Origin: Ramlibacter tataouinensis
GTDB taxonomy: Bacteria > Pseudomonadota > Gammaproteobacteria > Burkholderiales > Burkholderiaceae_C
Direction of reading: 5' to 3'
Length of the DNA stretch: 64,000 nucleotides
Assembly (NCBI RefSeq): GCF_027941915.1
Contig: NZ_CP116009.1
Location: 1,984,001 to 2,048,000 of the forward strand
In this document: in pieces, positions 22,079 to 30,528 of the stretch
Position numbering within the stretch: position 1 is the stretch's first letter
Layout of the letters: each line of letters begins with the position of its first letter
Made by a program: the position numbers and the translations under genes
Notes under the pieces: model-generated
Seen by the model: only the letters and a program-made list of their open reading frames with translations
Told to the model about the DNA's origin: nothing
Databases searched by the model: none

Positions 22079-22652
22079 AACCGACGCACTGTGGGCCGGC
22101 GGCTGGTACCGCTTCGCCCGCCGGCTCGACTCGCCCAACTTCGGCCCGCGGCCGGCCGGCGCGATCGTCGACCTGGTGGTGGTGCACTCGATCAGCCTGC
22201 CGCCGGGCGAGTACGGCGGCGACCACGTGCAGGCGCTGTTCACCAACCGGCTGGACTGGGCGGCGCACCCCTACTTCAAGTCGATCGAGGGCCTGCAGGT
22301 CTCGGCGCACTTCTACGTGCGCCGCGGCGGCGAGGTCTGGCAGTTCGTCAGCTGCGACGACCGGGCCTGGCACGCCGGCGCCTCGTGCTGGCGCGGGCGC
22401 GACAATTGCAACGACGACTCGGTGGGCATCGAGCTGGAAGGCATCGAGGGCGGAACCTTCGAGCCGGCGCAGTACGAGGCCCTGGCCAGCCTGTGCGCCG
22501 CGCTCGCGCAGCGCTACCCGGTGCGCCACGTCGCCGGCCACGAGCACATCGCACCCGGCCGCAAGCACGACCCTGGCGCGGGGTTCGACTGGCCGCTGCT
22601 GCAGCGAAGCCTGGGATGGGACGCATCGGCGTTTCCGGCGCCGCCGGCGTAA
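22062..22652 (+). CDS. ampD: 1,6-anhydro-N-acetylmuramyl-L-alanine amidase AmpD
   Basis: Cytoplasmic zinc amidase of 196 residues that cleaves anhydromuropeptides during peptidoglycan recycling and so keeps AmpR-type beta-lactamase induction low. The amidase-2 domain shows the three zinc ligands in [15 protein letters not shown], the conserved [26 protein letters not shown], and [19 protein letters not shown]. The start lies within the last 17 bases of pilR. It is the last gene before the nrdAB promoter. Confidence 0.94.
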
Positions 22653-22682
22653 CTTCCTGTTGCGTTCCGAGTTGCGGGACAA

Positions 22683-22729
22683 CCACTACCTATAGCGCTT
22701 GATCTCGTTGCGGGCACTATCTATAGTGT
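22683..22729 (+). promoter_or_regulatory. nrdAB promoter with two NrdR boxes
   Basis: Box 2 (22714-22729, GCACTATCTATAGTGT) matches the NrdR consensus ACACTATATATAGTGT at 14 of 16 positions. Box 1 (22683-22698, CCACTACCTATAGCGC) matches at 11 of 16. Their starts are 31 bp apart, the helical phasing known for paired NrdR boxes. A promoter with TTGATC (22699-22704), a 17-base spacer and TATAGT (22722-22727) has its -10 inside box 2, so binding of NrdR-(d)ATP should block transcription. Confidence 0.85.
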
Positions 22730-22798
22730 CCCAAGCCTCGGGGGCGATTACACTCGCGCCCTTCGAAAAGAGAACAACTGCAGCAGAGGAAAAGACAC

Positions 22799-25723
22799 AT
22801 GCAAGTCCCGAGCGCCGCCGGCCTGTCGCCGCAACCCGCACCCGCCTTCAACGCCCCCGCCGCGGCCGCAACCGCCACCGACCCGCTGGCGCACTACCAG
22901 ATCATCCGCCGCAACGGCGCCGTCGTCCCCTTCGAGCCGAACAAGATCGCCGTGGCCATGATGAAGGCCTTCCTGGCGGTGCACGGCACCCAGGGCGCGG
23001 CCTCGGCCAGCGTGCGCGAGACGGTCGACACGCTCACCCAGCAGGTCATCCGCGCGCTGGTGCGCTCGCGCCCGGGCGGCGGCACCTTCCACATCGAGGA
23101 CGTGCAGGACCAGGTTGAACTGGGCCTGATGCGCGGCGGCCACCACGAGATCGCCCGCGCCTACGTGCTGTACCGCGAGCGCCGCGCGCAGGAGCGGGCC
23201 CGCCAGGCCGAGCCCGAAGTCGCCGAAGCACCGGTGCTGCACGTCACCGACGGTGGCCAGCGGGTGCCGCTGGACCTGGCGCACCTGAAGGCGCTGATCG
23301 AGAACGCCTGCGCCGGGCTGTCGGCCGACGTCCGGCCCGACCCGATCGTGGCCGAGACCATGCGCAACCTGTACGACGGCGTGCCGATCGACGAGGTGTA
23401 CAAGGCCTCGATCCTGGCGGCGCGCACGCTGATCGAGAAGGACCCCGACTACACCCACGCCACCGCCCGCCTGCTGCTGCACACCATCTTCAAGGAAGTG
23501 CTCGGCCGCGACGTCGCGCCGGCGGCGGCGGCCGAGGCCTACGCCGACTACTTCCCCGGCTTCGTCAAGAAGGGCGTGGAGGCCGAGCTGCTCAACCCCG
23601 AGCTGCTGCAGTACGACCTCAAGCGCCTGGGCGCCGCGCTCAAGGCCGAGCGCGACCTGCAGTTCGACTACCTCGGCCTGCAGACCCTGTACGACCGCTA
23701 CTTCCTGCACGTGCGCAAGACCCGCATCGAGCTGCCGCAGGCCTTCTTCATGCGGGTGGCGATGGGCCTGGCGCTCAACGAGATCGACCGCGAGGCGCGC
23801 GCCATCGAGTTCTACGAGGTGCTGTCGAGCTTCGACTTCATGTCCTCCACGCCGACGCTGTTCAACAGCGGCACCCTGCGCAGCCAGCTCTCGTCGTGCT
23901 ACCTGACCACGGTGCCGGACGACCTGGACGGCATCTACGAGTCGATCAAGGAAAACGCGCTGCTGTCCAAGTTCGCCGGCGGCCTGGGCAACGACTGGAC
24001 CCGGGTGCGCGCGCTCGGCTCGCACATCAAGGGCACCAACGGCGAGAGCCAGGGCGTGGTGCCGTTCCTGAAGGTGGTCAACGACACCGCGGTGGCGGTC
24101 AACCAGGGCGGCAAGCGCAAGGGCGCGGTCTGCACCTACCTGGAGAGCTGGCACCTGGACATCGAGGAGTTCCTGGAGCTGCGCAAGAACACCGGCGACG
24201 ACCGCCGCCGCACCCACGACATGAACACGGCCAACTGGATCCCCGACCTGTTCATGCGCCGGGTGATGGAACAGGGCGAATGGACCCTGTTCTCGCCGTC
24301 CAACGTGCCCGACCTGCACGACCTGTTCGGCGCCGACTTCGAAAAGGCCTACGTCGCCTACGAGGAAAAGGCCCGGCGCGGCGAGATCAAGCCCAGCAAG
24401 GTGGTGGCCGCCACCGACCTGTGGCGCAAGATGCTGTCGATGCTGTTCGAGACCGGGCATCCCTGGATCACCTTCAAGGACGCCTGCAACGTGCGCTCGC
24501 CGCAGCAGCACGCCGGGGTGGTGCACTCGTCCAACCTGTGCACCGAGATCACGCTCAACACCAGCGACACCGAGACGGCGGTGTGCAACCTGGGCTCGGT
24601 CAACCTGCTGCAGCACCTCAAGGACGGCGCAATCGACCACGACAAGCTGAAGAAGACGGTGTCCACCGCCATGCGCATGCTGGACAACGTCATCGACATC
24701 AACTACTACGCGGTCAAGAAGGCGCGCGACTCCAACCTGCGGCACCGCCCGGTCGGCCTGGGCCTGATGGGCTTCCAGGACGCGCTGTACGAGCTGCGCA
24801 TCCCCTACGCCTCGCAGCAGGCGGTGGAGTTCGCCGACCGCTCGATGGAGGCGATCTGCTACCACGCCTACTGGGCGTCGACCGAGCTGGCGCGCGAGCG
24901 CGGCCGCTACTCCAGCTACAAGGGCTCGCTCTGGGACCAGGGCATCCTGCCGCCCGACACGCTGGAGCTGCTGGCCCAGGCCCGCGGCGGCTACGTCGAG
25001 GTCGACCGCTCGGCCACGCTGGACTGGGATGCCCTGCGCCGCAAGATCGCCCAGGACGGCATGCGCAACTCCAACTGCGTCGCCATCGCCCCGACGGCCA
25101 CCATCTCCAACATCATCGGCGTGGACGCCTCGATCGAGCCCTGCTTCGGCAACCTGTCGGTCAAGTCCAACCTGTCGGGCGAGTTCACCGTGATCAACCA
25201 CTACCTGGTGCGCGACCTCAAGCGCCTGGGCCTGTGGGACGACGTGATGGTGATGGACCTCAAGCACTTCGACGGCTCGCTGCGGCCGATCGACCGGGTG
25301 CCGCAGGAGGTCAAGGCGCTGTACGCCACCGCCTTCGAGGTCGAGCCGCTCTGGCTGGTCGAGGCCGCCTCGCGCCGCCAGAAGTGGATCGACCAGGCCC
25401 AGTCGCTCAACATCTACATGTCGGGCGCCTCCGGCAAGAAGCTGGACGACACCTACAAGCTGGCCTGGGTGCGCGGCCTGAAGACCACCTACTACCTGCG
25501 CACCATCAGCGCCACGCACGCGGAGAAATCCACCGTGCAGTCGGGCCGCCTGAATGCGGTGGCCAACGGCGCCGGCAACGGCGGCATGAGCGCCGGTGCG
25601 GATGGCGGCATGTCCGCGCTCGACGCCGCGGCGGCCGCCGCGCAGCAGCAGATGAACGCGGTGCCCGCCACCGACATCAAGTTCTGCGCGATCGACGACC
25701 CGACCTGCGAAGCGTGCCAGTGA
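22799..25723 (+). CDS. nrdA: Class Ia ribonucleoside-diphosphate reductase, alpha subunit
   Basis: Large subunit of aerobic ribonucleotide reductase, 974 residues, making deoxyribonucleotides from NDPs. An N-terminal ATP cone (about 35-130, IIRRNGAVVPFEPNKIAVAMMKAF) gives allosteric activity control. The active site is complete: LSSCYLTTVPDD (first redox Cys), NLCTEITLNTSDTE (catalytic Asn, Cys and Glu) and CNLGSVNL (second redox Cys). The C-terminal tail ends in DPTCEACQ, the CxxC shuttle to thioredoxin or glutaredoxin. The N-terminus is about 20 residues longer than usual, rich in Ala and Pro. RBS AGAGGAAA precedes the ATG. Confidence 0.95.
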   Translation: MQVPSAAGLSPQPAPAFNAPAAAATATDPLAHYQIIRRNGAVVPFEPNKIAVAMMKAFLAVHGTQGAASASVRETVDTLTQQVIRALVRSRPGGGTFHIEDVQDQVELGLMRGGHHEIARAYVLYRERRAQERARQAEPEVAEAPVLHVTDGGQRVPLDLAHLKALIENACAGLSADVRPDPIVAETMRNLYDGVPIDEVYKASILAARTLIEKDPDYTHATARLLLHTIFKEVLGRDVAPAAAAEAYADYFPGFVKKGVEAELLNPELLQYDLKRLGAALKAERDLQFDYLGLQTLYDRYFLHVRKTRIELPQAFFMRVAMGLALNEIDREARAIEFYEVLSSFDFMSSTPTLFNSGTLRSQLSSCYLTTVPDDLDGIYESIKENALLSKFAGGLGNDWTRVRALGSHIKGTNGESQGVVPFLKVVNDTAVAVNQGGKRKGAVCTYLESWHLDIEEFLELRKNTGDDRRRTHDMNTANWIPDLFMRRVMEQGEWTLFSPSNVPDLHDLFGADFEKAYVAYEEKARRGEIKPSKVVAATDLWRKMLSMLFETGHPWITFKDACNVRSPQQHAGVVHSSNLCTEITLNTSDTETAVCNLGSVNLLQHLKDGAIDHDKLKKTVSTAMRMLDNVIDINYYAVKKARDSNLRHRPVGLGLMGFQDALYELRIPYASQQAVEFADRSMEAICYHAYWASTELARERGRYSSYKGSLWDQGILPPDTLELLAQARGGYVEVDRSATLDWDALRRKIAQDGMRNSNCVAIAPTATISNIIGVDASIEPCFGNLSVKSNLSGEFTVINHYLVRDLKRLGLWDDVMVMDLKHFDGSLRPIDRVPQEVKALYATAFEVEPLWLVEAASRRQKWIDQAQSLNIYMSGASGKKLDDTYKLAWVRGLKTTYYLRTISATHAEKSTVQSGRLNAVANGAGNGGMSAGADGGMSALDAAAAAAQQQMNAVPATDIKFCAIDDPTCEACQ

Positions 25724-25741
25724 GCCACGCATGAAGAGGGT

Positions 25742-25768
25742 ATCGGCGTTCTCCGACAGGACGCCGAT
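25742..25768 (+). other. Hairpin in the nrdA-nrdB spacer
   Basis: ATCGGCGT (25742-25749) and ACGCCGAT (25761-25768) form a perfect 8-bp stem in the 134-base gap between nrdA and nrdB. No T tract follows, so processing, mRNA stability or attenuation is more likely than full termination. I see no strong internal promoter. Confidence 0.45.
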
Positions 25769-25857
25769 GCAAACGAGCAACACAATCGCGGCGTGATGTG
25801 AACGGACACTTTGAAACACCGCATCACTGCCCGGATAATCCGAGCACTGGAAGACAC

Positions 25858-27099
25858 ATGCTGACCTGGGACGACGACGTCAAGCCCACTTCGCCAATCG
25901 CGCCGAGCAGCGGTTCACACTGGAACCGCGAGGCGGCCCCTTCACCGCTGTCCGCGGCGGCTCTCCAGCCATCCCCCACTTTCGCGCAACCCGCGCTGCG
26001 CACGCCGGGCGAAGGCCTGCGCGCGCCGGCCGCGCCCATCGCCGCGCCCATCGCCGCGCGCAGCGCCGAGGCCTCCAGCCACCGCCGCGTGCTGGCCGCC
26101 GACAAGCGCATCATCAACGGCCAGACCGACGTCAACCAGCTGGTGCCGTTCAAGTACAAGTGGGCCTGGGAGAAGTACCTCGCGACCTGCTCCAACCACT
26201 GGATGCCGCAGGAAATCAACATGAACCGCGACATCGCCCTGTGGAAGGACCCGAACGGTCTGACCGAGGACGAGCGCCGCATCATCAAGCGCAACCTGGG
26301 CTTCTTCGTCACCGCCGACTCGCTGGCCGCCAACAACATCGTGCTGGGCACCTACCGCCACATCACGGCGCCCGAGTGCCGCCAGTTCCTGCTGCGCCAG
26401 GCCTTCGAGGAGGCGATCCACACCCACGCCTACCAGTACATCGTGGAGTCGCTGGGCCTGGACGAGAGCGAGATCTTCAACGCCTACAACGAAGTGGCGT
26501 CGATCCGCGACAAGGACCAGTTCCTGATCCCCTTCATCGAGGCGATCATGGACCCCGACTTCCGCACCGGCACGCCGGAGGCCGACCAGACCCTGCTCAA
26601 GAGCCTGATCGTCTTCGCCTGCCTGATGGAAGGCCTGTTCTTCTACGTCGGCTTCACCCAGATCCTGGCGCTGGGCCGGCAGAACAAGATGACCGGCGCG
26701 GCCGAGCAGTACCAGTACATCCTGCGCGACGAGTCGATGCACTGCAACTTCGGCATCGACCTGATCAACCAGCTCAAGCTGGAGAACCCGCACCTGTGGA
26801 CGGCCGAATTCAAGGCCGAGATCCGCGGCCTGTTCCAGAAGGCCGTCGAACTCGAATACCGCTATGCCGAGGACACCATGCCGCGTGGCGTGCTGGGCCT
26901 CAACGCGTCCATGTTCAAGGGCTACCTGCGCTACATCGCCAACCGGCGCGCCACGCAGATCGGCCTGGAAGCGCTGTTCCCCAACGAGGAGAACCCCTTC
27001 CCCTGGATGAGCGAAATGATTGACCTGAAGAAAGAGCGCAACTTCTTTGAAACCCGCGTGATCGAGTACCAGTCGGGTGGCGCGCTTTCCTGGGATTGA
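25858..27099 (+). CDS. nrdB: Class Ia ribonucleoside-diphosphate reductase, beta subunit
   Basis: Radical-generating small subunit, 413 residues. The di-iron/tyrosyl site is recognisable: [12 protein letters not shown] holds the metal-ligand His and the radical Tyr, and [17 protein letters not shown] the second Glu/His set. C-terminal [26 protein letters not shown] docks to NrdA. About 75 N-terminal residues are low complexity ([13 protein letters not shown]). I start at the ATG at 25858 ([10 protein letters not shown]), preceded by GGAAG; the open frame 20 codons upstream lies in the spacer. The stop TGA overlaps a stray ATG that begins a 15-base copy of the downstream histone-like gene start. 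Confidence 0.95.
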   Translation: MLTWDDDVKPTSPIAPSSGSHWNREAAPSPLSAAALQPSPTFAQPALRTPGEGLRAPAAPIAAPIAARSAEASSHRRVLAADKRIINGQTDVNQLVPFKYKWAWEKYLATCSNHWMPQEINMNRDIALWKDPNGLTEDERRIIKRNLGFFVTADSLAANNIVLGTYRHITAPECRQFLLRQAFEEAIHTHAYQYIVESLGLDESEIFNAYNEVASIRDKDQFLIPFIEAIMDPDFRTGTPEADQTLLKSLIVFACLMEGLFFYVGFTQILALGRQNKMTGAAEQYQYILRDESMHCNFGIDLINQLKLENPHLWTAEFKAEIRGLFQKAVELEYRYAEDTMPRGVLGLNASMFKGYLRYIANRRATQIGLEALFPNEENPFPWMSEMIDLKKERNFFETRVIEYQSGGALSWD

Positions 27100-27134
27100 T
27101 GGCAACTGCGAAGTCGTTGGACTCGTGAGTTTCG

Positions 27135-27180
27135 CCCGCACGGCAGACCGGCCTCCAAGAGCCGGCGCCCTGCGGGTTTA
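27135..27180 (+). terminator. Possible nrdAB terminator
   Basis: Nested inverted repeat: CCCGCA (27135-27140) with TGCGGG (27171-27176), and inside it CCGGC (27148-27152) with GCCGG (27161-27165), followed by TTTA. The stem is imperfect and the T run short, so termination is plausible but weak. Confidence 0.4.
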
Positions 27181-27260
27181 CGGTGTTCATGGGGTTGGAC
27201 GCATGAAGTCCAGCCTCATGGATCGCTCGGTGCCGCCAACAGGCGCTGAGTGCTTCTTTG

Positions 27261-27278
27261 GTTGATATCGATGTCAAC
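27261..27278 (+). promoter_or_regulatory. 18-bp dyad in the leader of the histone H1-like gene
   Basis: GTTGATATCGATGTCAAC is a near-perfect palindrome with only one mismatched pair. It ends 6 bases before the Shine-Dalgarno AGGAGA (27285-27290). It could be a repressor operator or an RNA hairpin limiting ribosome access. Confidence 0.4.
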
Positions 27279-27296
27279 TTGAACAGGAGAATGGAA

Positions 27297-27848
27297 ATGG
27301 CAACTGCGAAGAAAGCCGCCGCGAAGAAAGCTCCGGCGAAGAAGGCTGCGGCCAAGAAGGCCCCGGCGAAGAAGGCCACCGCCAAGAAGGCGCCGGCCAA
27401 GAAGGCCGCTGCGAAGAAGGCCCCGGCCAAGAAGGCGGCGGCGAAGAAGGCGCCGGCCCGCAAGGTCGCCGCCAAGAAGACCGCGGCCAAGAAGGCGCCG
27501 GCCCGCAAGGCCGCTGCCAAGAAGACCACGGCCAAGAAGGCACCGGCGCGCAAGGTCGCCGCCAAGAAGACTGTCGCCAAGAAGACCGCGGCCAAGAAGG
27601 CGCCGGCCAAGAAGGCCGCCGCCAAGCGCGCCCCCGCGAAGAAGGCGGCGGCGAAGAAGGGCGGCGCCAAGAAGGCCGCGAAGAAGGCGCCTGCGAAAAA
27701 GGCTGCGAAGAAGGCCCCTGCGAAAAAGGCCGCCAAGGCCCCTGCTGCCAAGCCCGCGTCGGCGCCGGCCGCGGCTGCGGCTCCTGCGGCGCAGACCACG
27801 CTGAACCCGCAGGCCGCCTGGCCTTTCCCCACGGCGTCCAAGCCGTAA
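27297..27848 (+). CDS. Histone H1-like Lys/Ala-rich DNA-binding protein
   Basis: Protein of 183 residues made almost entirely of AKKAPAKKA-type repeats, with variants ARKVAAKK and KRAPAKK, ending in a Pro/Ala tail ([29 protein letters not shown]). It resembles the C-terminal tail of eukaryotic histone H1, Chlamydia HC2 and AlgP, and very likely coats or bridges DNA. There is no globular domain. I choose the ATG at 27297 because AGGAGA ends at 27290; the ATG at 27291 is adjacent to it. The repetitive DNA is prone to length change by slippage. Two hairpins follow, the second a clear terminator. Confidence 0.88.
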   Translation: MATAKKAAAKKAPAKKAAAKKAPAKKATAKKAPAKKAAAKKAPAKKAAAKKAPARKVAAKKTAAKKAPARKAAAKKTTAKKAPARKVAAKKTVAKKTAAKKAPAKKAAAKRAPAKKAAAKKGGAKKAAKKAPAKKAAKKAPAKKAAKAPAAKPASAPAAAAAPAAQTTLNPQAAWPFPTASKP

Positions 27849-27856
27849 CCGGATTT

Positions 27857-27932
27857 CACCGGAGAAGCCTGCGCGCTTCTCCGGTGGTCCCAGCCAAGAT
27901 CGACAAGCCGGGCCAAGCCCGGCTTTTCTTTT
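27857..27932 (+). terminator. Double hairpin terminator of the histone-like gene
   Basis: First hairpin: CACCGGAGAAGC (27857-27868) and GCTTCTCCGGTG (27875-27886), a perfect 12-bp stem without a T tract. Second: AAGCCGGGC (27905-27913) and GCCCGGCTT (27917-27925) with a 3-base loop and TTTTCTTTT, a textbook intrinsic terminator. Confidence 0.88.
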
Positions 27933-27989
27933 GGGCGATCGGCCGGCGCTACTCCATCGCCTTGCGCACGCCGTCCGGGTGCCGCTGAT

Positions 27990-28628
27990 TCAGCGCTGGC
28001 CGGCGGCCAGCGCGATGCGGCGCTGCAGGCGCGCGGCCTGTTCGCCGTCGCCGCGCTGCTCGGCCAGCTTCAGTTGCGCGCCCAGCCAGGCCAGCAGCGG
28101 CCGGCGCCAGCCTTGCGCCGAGGCCGTGTCGACCGCCACCTGCAGCAGGTCCGGCGACGCGCGGCCGGCGCGCATCGCGACGCCCGCCGCCACCAGCCGC
28201 GAGAATGGATCTTCGATCGCCGCCAGGCGGGCCGCGTCGGCTCCCCCCGCCACGGCGCGGTGCGGCGCCGGCAGCAAGTCGGCCGCTATCGGCGCGCCCT
28301 GCAGGTAGTCGGCGTAGGCGCGTTCGGCCGCGGGCGCATCGGCGCGCAAGGCCTCGAAGCCCGGGCAGGCTTGGAAGTCCAGGCTGGCCACCTGCAGCGC
28401 GCAGCGCGTGAGCTCGGCGCGCGCCACCAGGCCGGCCTGCCCGGTGGCCGCCAGCGCGCGCCGCGCCCGGTCGAACTCGGCCTGCGCTGCGCGGTCGCTG
28501 CCCGCCAGCCAGGCCTGCTCGTAGCGCTGCAGCGAACCGTGGGCATTGACCTGCCAGTCGGGCGCTGGCGGCCGGCTGCCGCAGGCCGCCAGCAGCACGG
28601 CGATGGAGGCGGCGGCCAGCCGCCTCAT
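27990..28628 (-). CDS. Predicted lipoprotein downstream of the MCE gene
   Basis: Lipoprotein of 212 residues with signal and lipobox AAASIAVLLAACGS. The mature part is helical, Ala/Arg-rich, with paired cysteines (LTRCALQVASLDFQACPGF). It is not recognisable as MlaC or as the PqiC/ABC-auxiliary lipoprotein family, although it sits where those usually occur: its ATG overlaps the MCE-protein stop by 4 bases. I start at 28628 because the frame upstream has no signal-peptide logic. A helper role in lipid transport is inferred from the operon only. Confidence 0.7.
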   Translation of the reverse strand: MRRLAAASIAVLLAACGSRPPAPDWQVNAHGSLQRYEQAWLAGSDRAAQAEFDRARRALAATGQAGLVARAELTRCALQVASLDFQACPGFEALRADAPAAERAYADYLQGAPIAADLLPAPHRAVAGGADAARLAAIEDPFSRLVAAGVAMRAGRASPDLLQVAVDTASAQGWRRPLLAWLGAQLKLAEQRGDGEQAARLQRRIALAAGQR

Positions 28629-29599
28629 GGCAGCCTGATCTCCGTGTCGCGCGCGAACGGCCACTTGCGGTTGATCTCGTTGATCAGCGACTCGACCTTG
28701 CGCAGGTTGGCCTCCACCTCGTTGCGCAGCGGGCCCAGGTCTTCGGTGGCGCCGCGCACGTTGGCGCCCACCGCCTGGGCTTCGACCAGCACGGCGTCGA
28801 CCTTCTTCAGGCTCTCGCGCGTGTCGGCCAGCAGGCCATTGAGCTGCACCACCGCGGCCCGCGCCTCGCGCACCACGCCTTCCGGACCGAACACCTGGGT
28901 GTCGGCCTTGGCCGCCAGCGTGTCGAAACGGGCCAGCAGGGCATTGGTGCGGTCCAGCGTGGTGATCACCCGGCGCGCGTCGGCCTCGTTGCCGAACAGC
29001 ACGCCCAGCGCGCCTTGCGGACCCTTGAGCTTGTCGGTGACCGCCTGCACGTTGGCCAGGCTGGCCGGCAGCGCCGCATCCTCGCGCGTCATCGACGACA
29101 GGTTCTCCAGCACCTCGCGGGCCGAGGCGATCACGCGCGGCAGCTCCGCCGTGGCGTCGCCGCGCAGCACCGGCCGCTCGGCCCCGTCGGCCAGCGGCGG
29201 GTCGGTCAGCACGCCGGTGAAGGCGCGGATGGCGGTGCCGCCCACCAGCCCGCGCACCAGCGTGAACACGCTGCTGGTGCGCAGCCAGTGCGCATCCTTG
29301 CGGGCCACGTCGATGAGGATGCGCACGTCGCCGGTGGCGCCCAGCTCCACCTTGCGCACGCGGCCGATCGGGAAGCCCGAGAAGGTCATGTCCATGCCCA
29401 CCGAGACCCCTTCCGAATCGTCGGTGGTCAGCACCAGCTGCTGCACCGGCTCGAAGAAGCCGCGGGCATACAGCAGGTAGGTGACGGCGGCGCCGATCAG
29501 CAGCACCGTGAACAGCAGCAGCAGCCGGGCCTTCAGCGCCAGTTGCGGCACCGGCGGCGCGGCGGCGGGCTCGGAGTCCTGCAAGGGGGTTTCGGCCAT
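28625..29599 (-). CDS. MCE (MlaD-type) lipid transport protein
   Basis: Protein of 324 residues anchored in the inner membrane by one helix (LLLLFTVLLIGAAVTYLLYARGFF). One MCE domain follows (about residues 50-135: LTTDDSEGVSVGMDMTFSGFPIGRVRKVEL ends in the typical strands), then a long helical tail (ADARRVITTLDRTNALLARFD to the C-terminus) like those that form tubes or needles in MCE complexes. It probably carries phospholipids or other lipids across the periplasm with the MlaE-like permease 4 bases upstream. The substrate is unknown. Confidence 0.85.
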   Translation of the reverse strand: MAETPLQDSEPAAAPPVPQLALKARLLLLFTVLLIGAAVTYLLYARGFFEPVQQLVLTTDDSEGVSVGMDMTFSGFPIGRVRKVELGATGDVRILIDVARKDAHWLRTSSVFTLVRGLVGGTAIRAFTGVLTDPPLADGAERPVLRGDATAELPRVIASAREVLENLSSMTREDAALPASLANVQAVTDKLKGPQGALGVLFGNEADARRVITTLDRTNALLARFDTLAAKADTQVFGPEGVVREARAAVVQLNGLLADTRESLKKVDAVLVEAQAVGANVRGATEDLGPLRNEVEANLRKVESLINEINRKWPFARDTEIRLP

Positions 29600-29603
29600 G
29601 GGT

Positions 29604-30413
29604 TCAGTAGTAATTGCCCACCAGCGAAACCGATTCCAGCAGCAGCAGCACCGCGAACATCCGCACCAGCCCCTGCAGGGCGGCGCCTTCGCGCGAGCTG
29701 GGCGAGGCGATGTCCTCGTTGGCGCCGGAGGCCATCGGGATCACGGCCACCGCCAGGCTGAAGAACAGCGTCTTGATCGCGAAGATCAGTGACACCGAAG
29801 GGTTGAACACGTGGCCGAACATGCGCGTGTAGGCCGGCAGCCCCGCGGGCGTGAGGCCGTATACCGCCAGGTAGGCCACCACCGCGGTCACCACGCAGCT
29901 CAGGGCCGCCAGGGTGACGGTGGAGAAGATGCCGGCCAGCAGCCGCGGCAGCACCTCGCCGGCCAGCGGGTCGATGCCGCGGCGGCGCAGCGCGTCGAAC
30001 TGCCGCGTGCGGCGCATCTCGCCCAGGGCAGCGCCGTTGGGGATGGTGCAACGCAGGGCGACGAACAGCGCCGCCGTCAGCGGGATCAGCTCCAGCACCA
30101 GCACCCGGATCACCATCTCCAGCGCGTACTGCGACAGGCCGTAGCTGCGCGCGGTGACGACGACGATCTTGGTCAGCACCACCGTCAGCAGCGCCGCCAG
30201 CATGGAAAAACCCAGCAGGATCGGGGCCGTGTCCAGCCAGGTGTGGCGGGCCAGCGCCGCCCGGGTGCGCGCGTCGCGGTAGCTGGAAGGCGACAGCGCC
30301 AGCGCCAGCAGCATCGCGCCGAAGAAGACCACGGCCCACCAGCTCAGGATCCAGCGCAGCGGCGCCGCGGCCGCGTGGCCCAGCCGGTGGTACCAGAGCG
30401 GTGCCGCAGTCAT
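29604..30413 (-). CDS. MlaE-type ABC transporter permease
   Basis: Integral membrane protein of about 269 residues with five to six helices and the MlaE/permease signature around RCTIPNGAALGEMRRTRQFDALRRRGIDPLAGEVLPRLLAG, followed by FNPSVSLIFAIKTLFFSLAVAVIPM. It should form the membrane core of an MCE lipid transporter with the neighbouring MCE protein. The usual ATPase gene (MlaF-like) is absent between or beside these genes. Start 30413 gives MTAAPLWYHRLG; an ATG four codons upstream is possible. Divergent from gor. Confidence 0.85.
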   Translation of the reverse strand: MTAAPLWYHRLGHAAAAPLRWILSWWAVVFFGAMLLALALSPSSYRDARTRAALARHTWLDTAPILLGFSMLAALLTVVLTKIVVVTARSYGLSQYALEMVIRVLVLELIPLTAALFVALRCTIPNGAALGEMRRTRQFDALRRRGIDPLAGEVLPRLLAGIFSTVTLAALSCVVTAVVAYLAVYGLTPAGLPAYTRMFGHVFNPSVSLIFAIKTLFFSLAVAVIPMASGANEDIASPSSREGAALQGLVRMFAVLLLLESVSLVGNYY

Positions 30414-30528
30414 GGGCGGGATCATAGCGGCGGCTTTCGCGCACCGTGCCCCGCAATGCCCCCGCGGCGGCGGCCCGGCAGCCTGCAGCCCACAATGCGC
30501 AGCACCCGCAACCGCGCCCGGAAGTCCC

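Noticed and set aside
22748-25819. 1,023-codon minus-strand open frame opposite nrdA
   Set aside because: Val/Ala/His/Gln-rich shadow of a highly conserved gene; no start signal or recognisable domain.
27297-27760. Repetitive DNA resembling a CRISPR or minisatellite array
   Set aside because: The repeats are in frame, encode AKKAPAKKA units, and have no unique spacers; it is a coding repeat.
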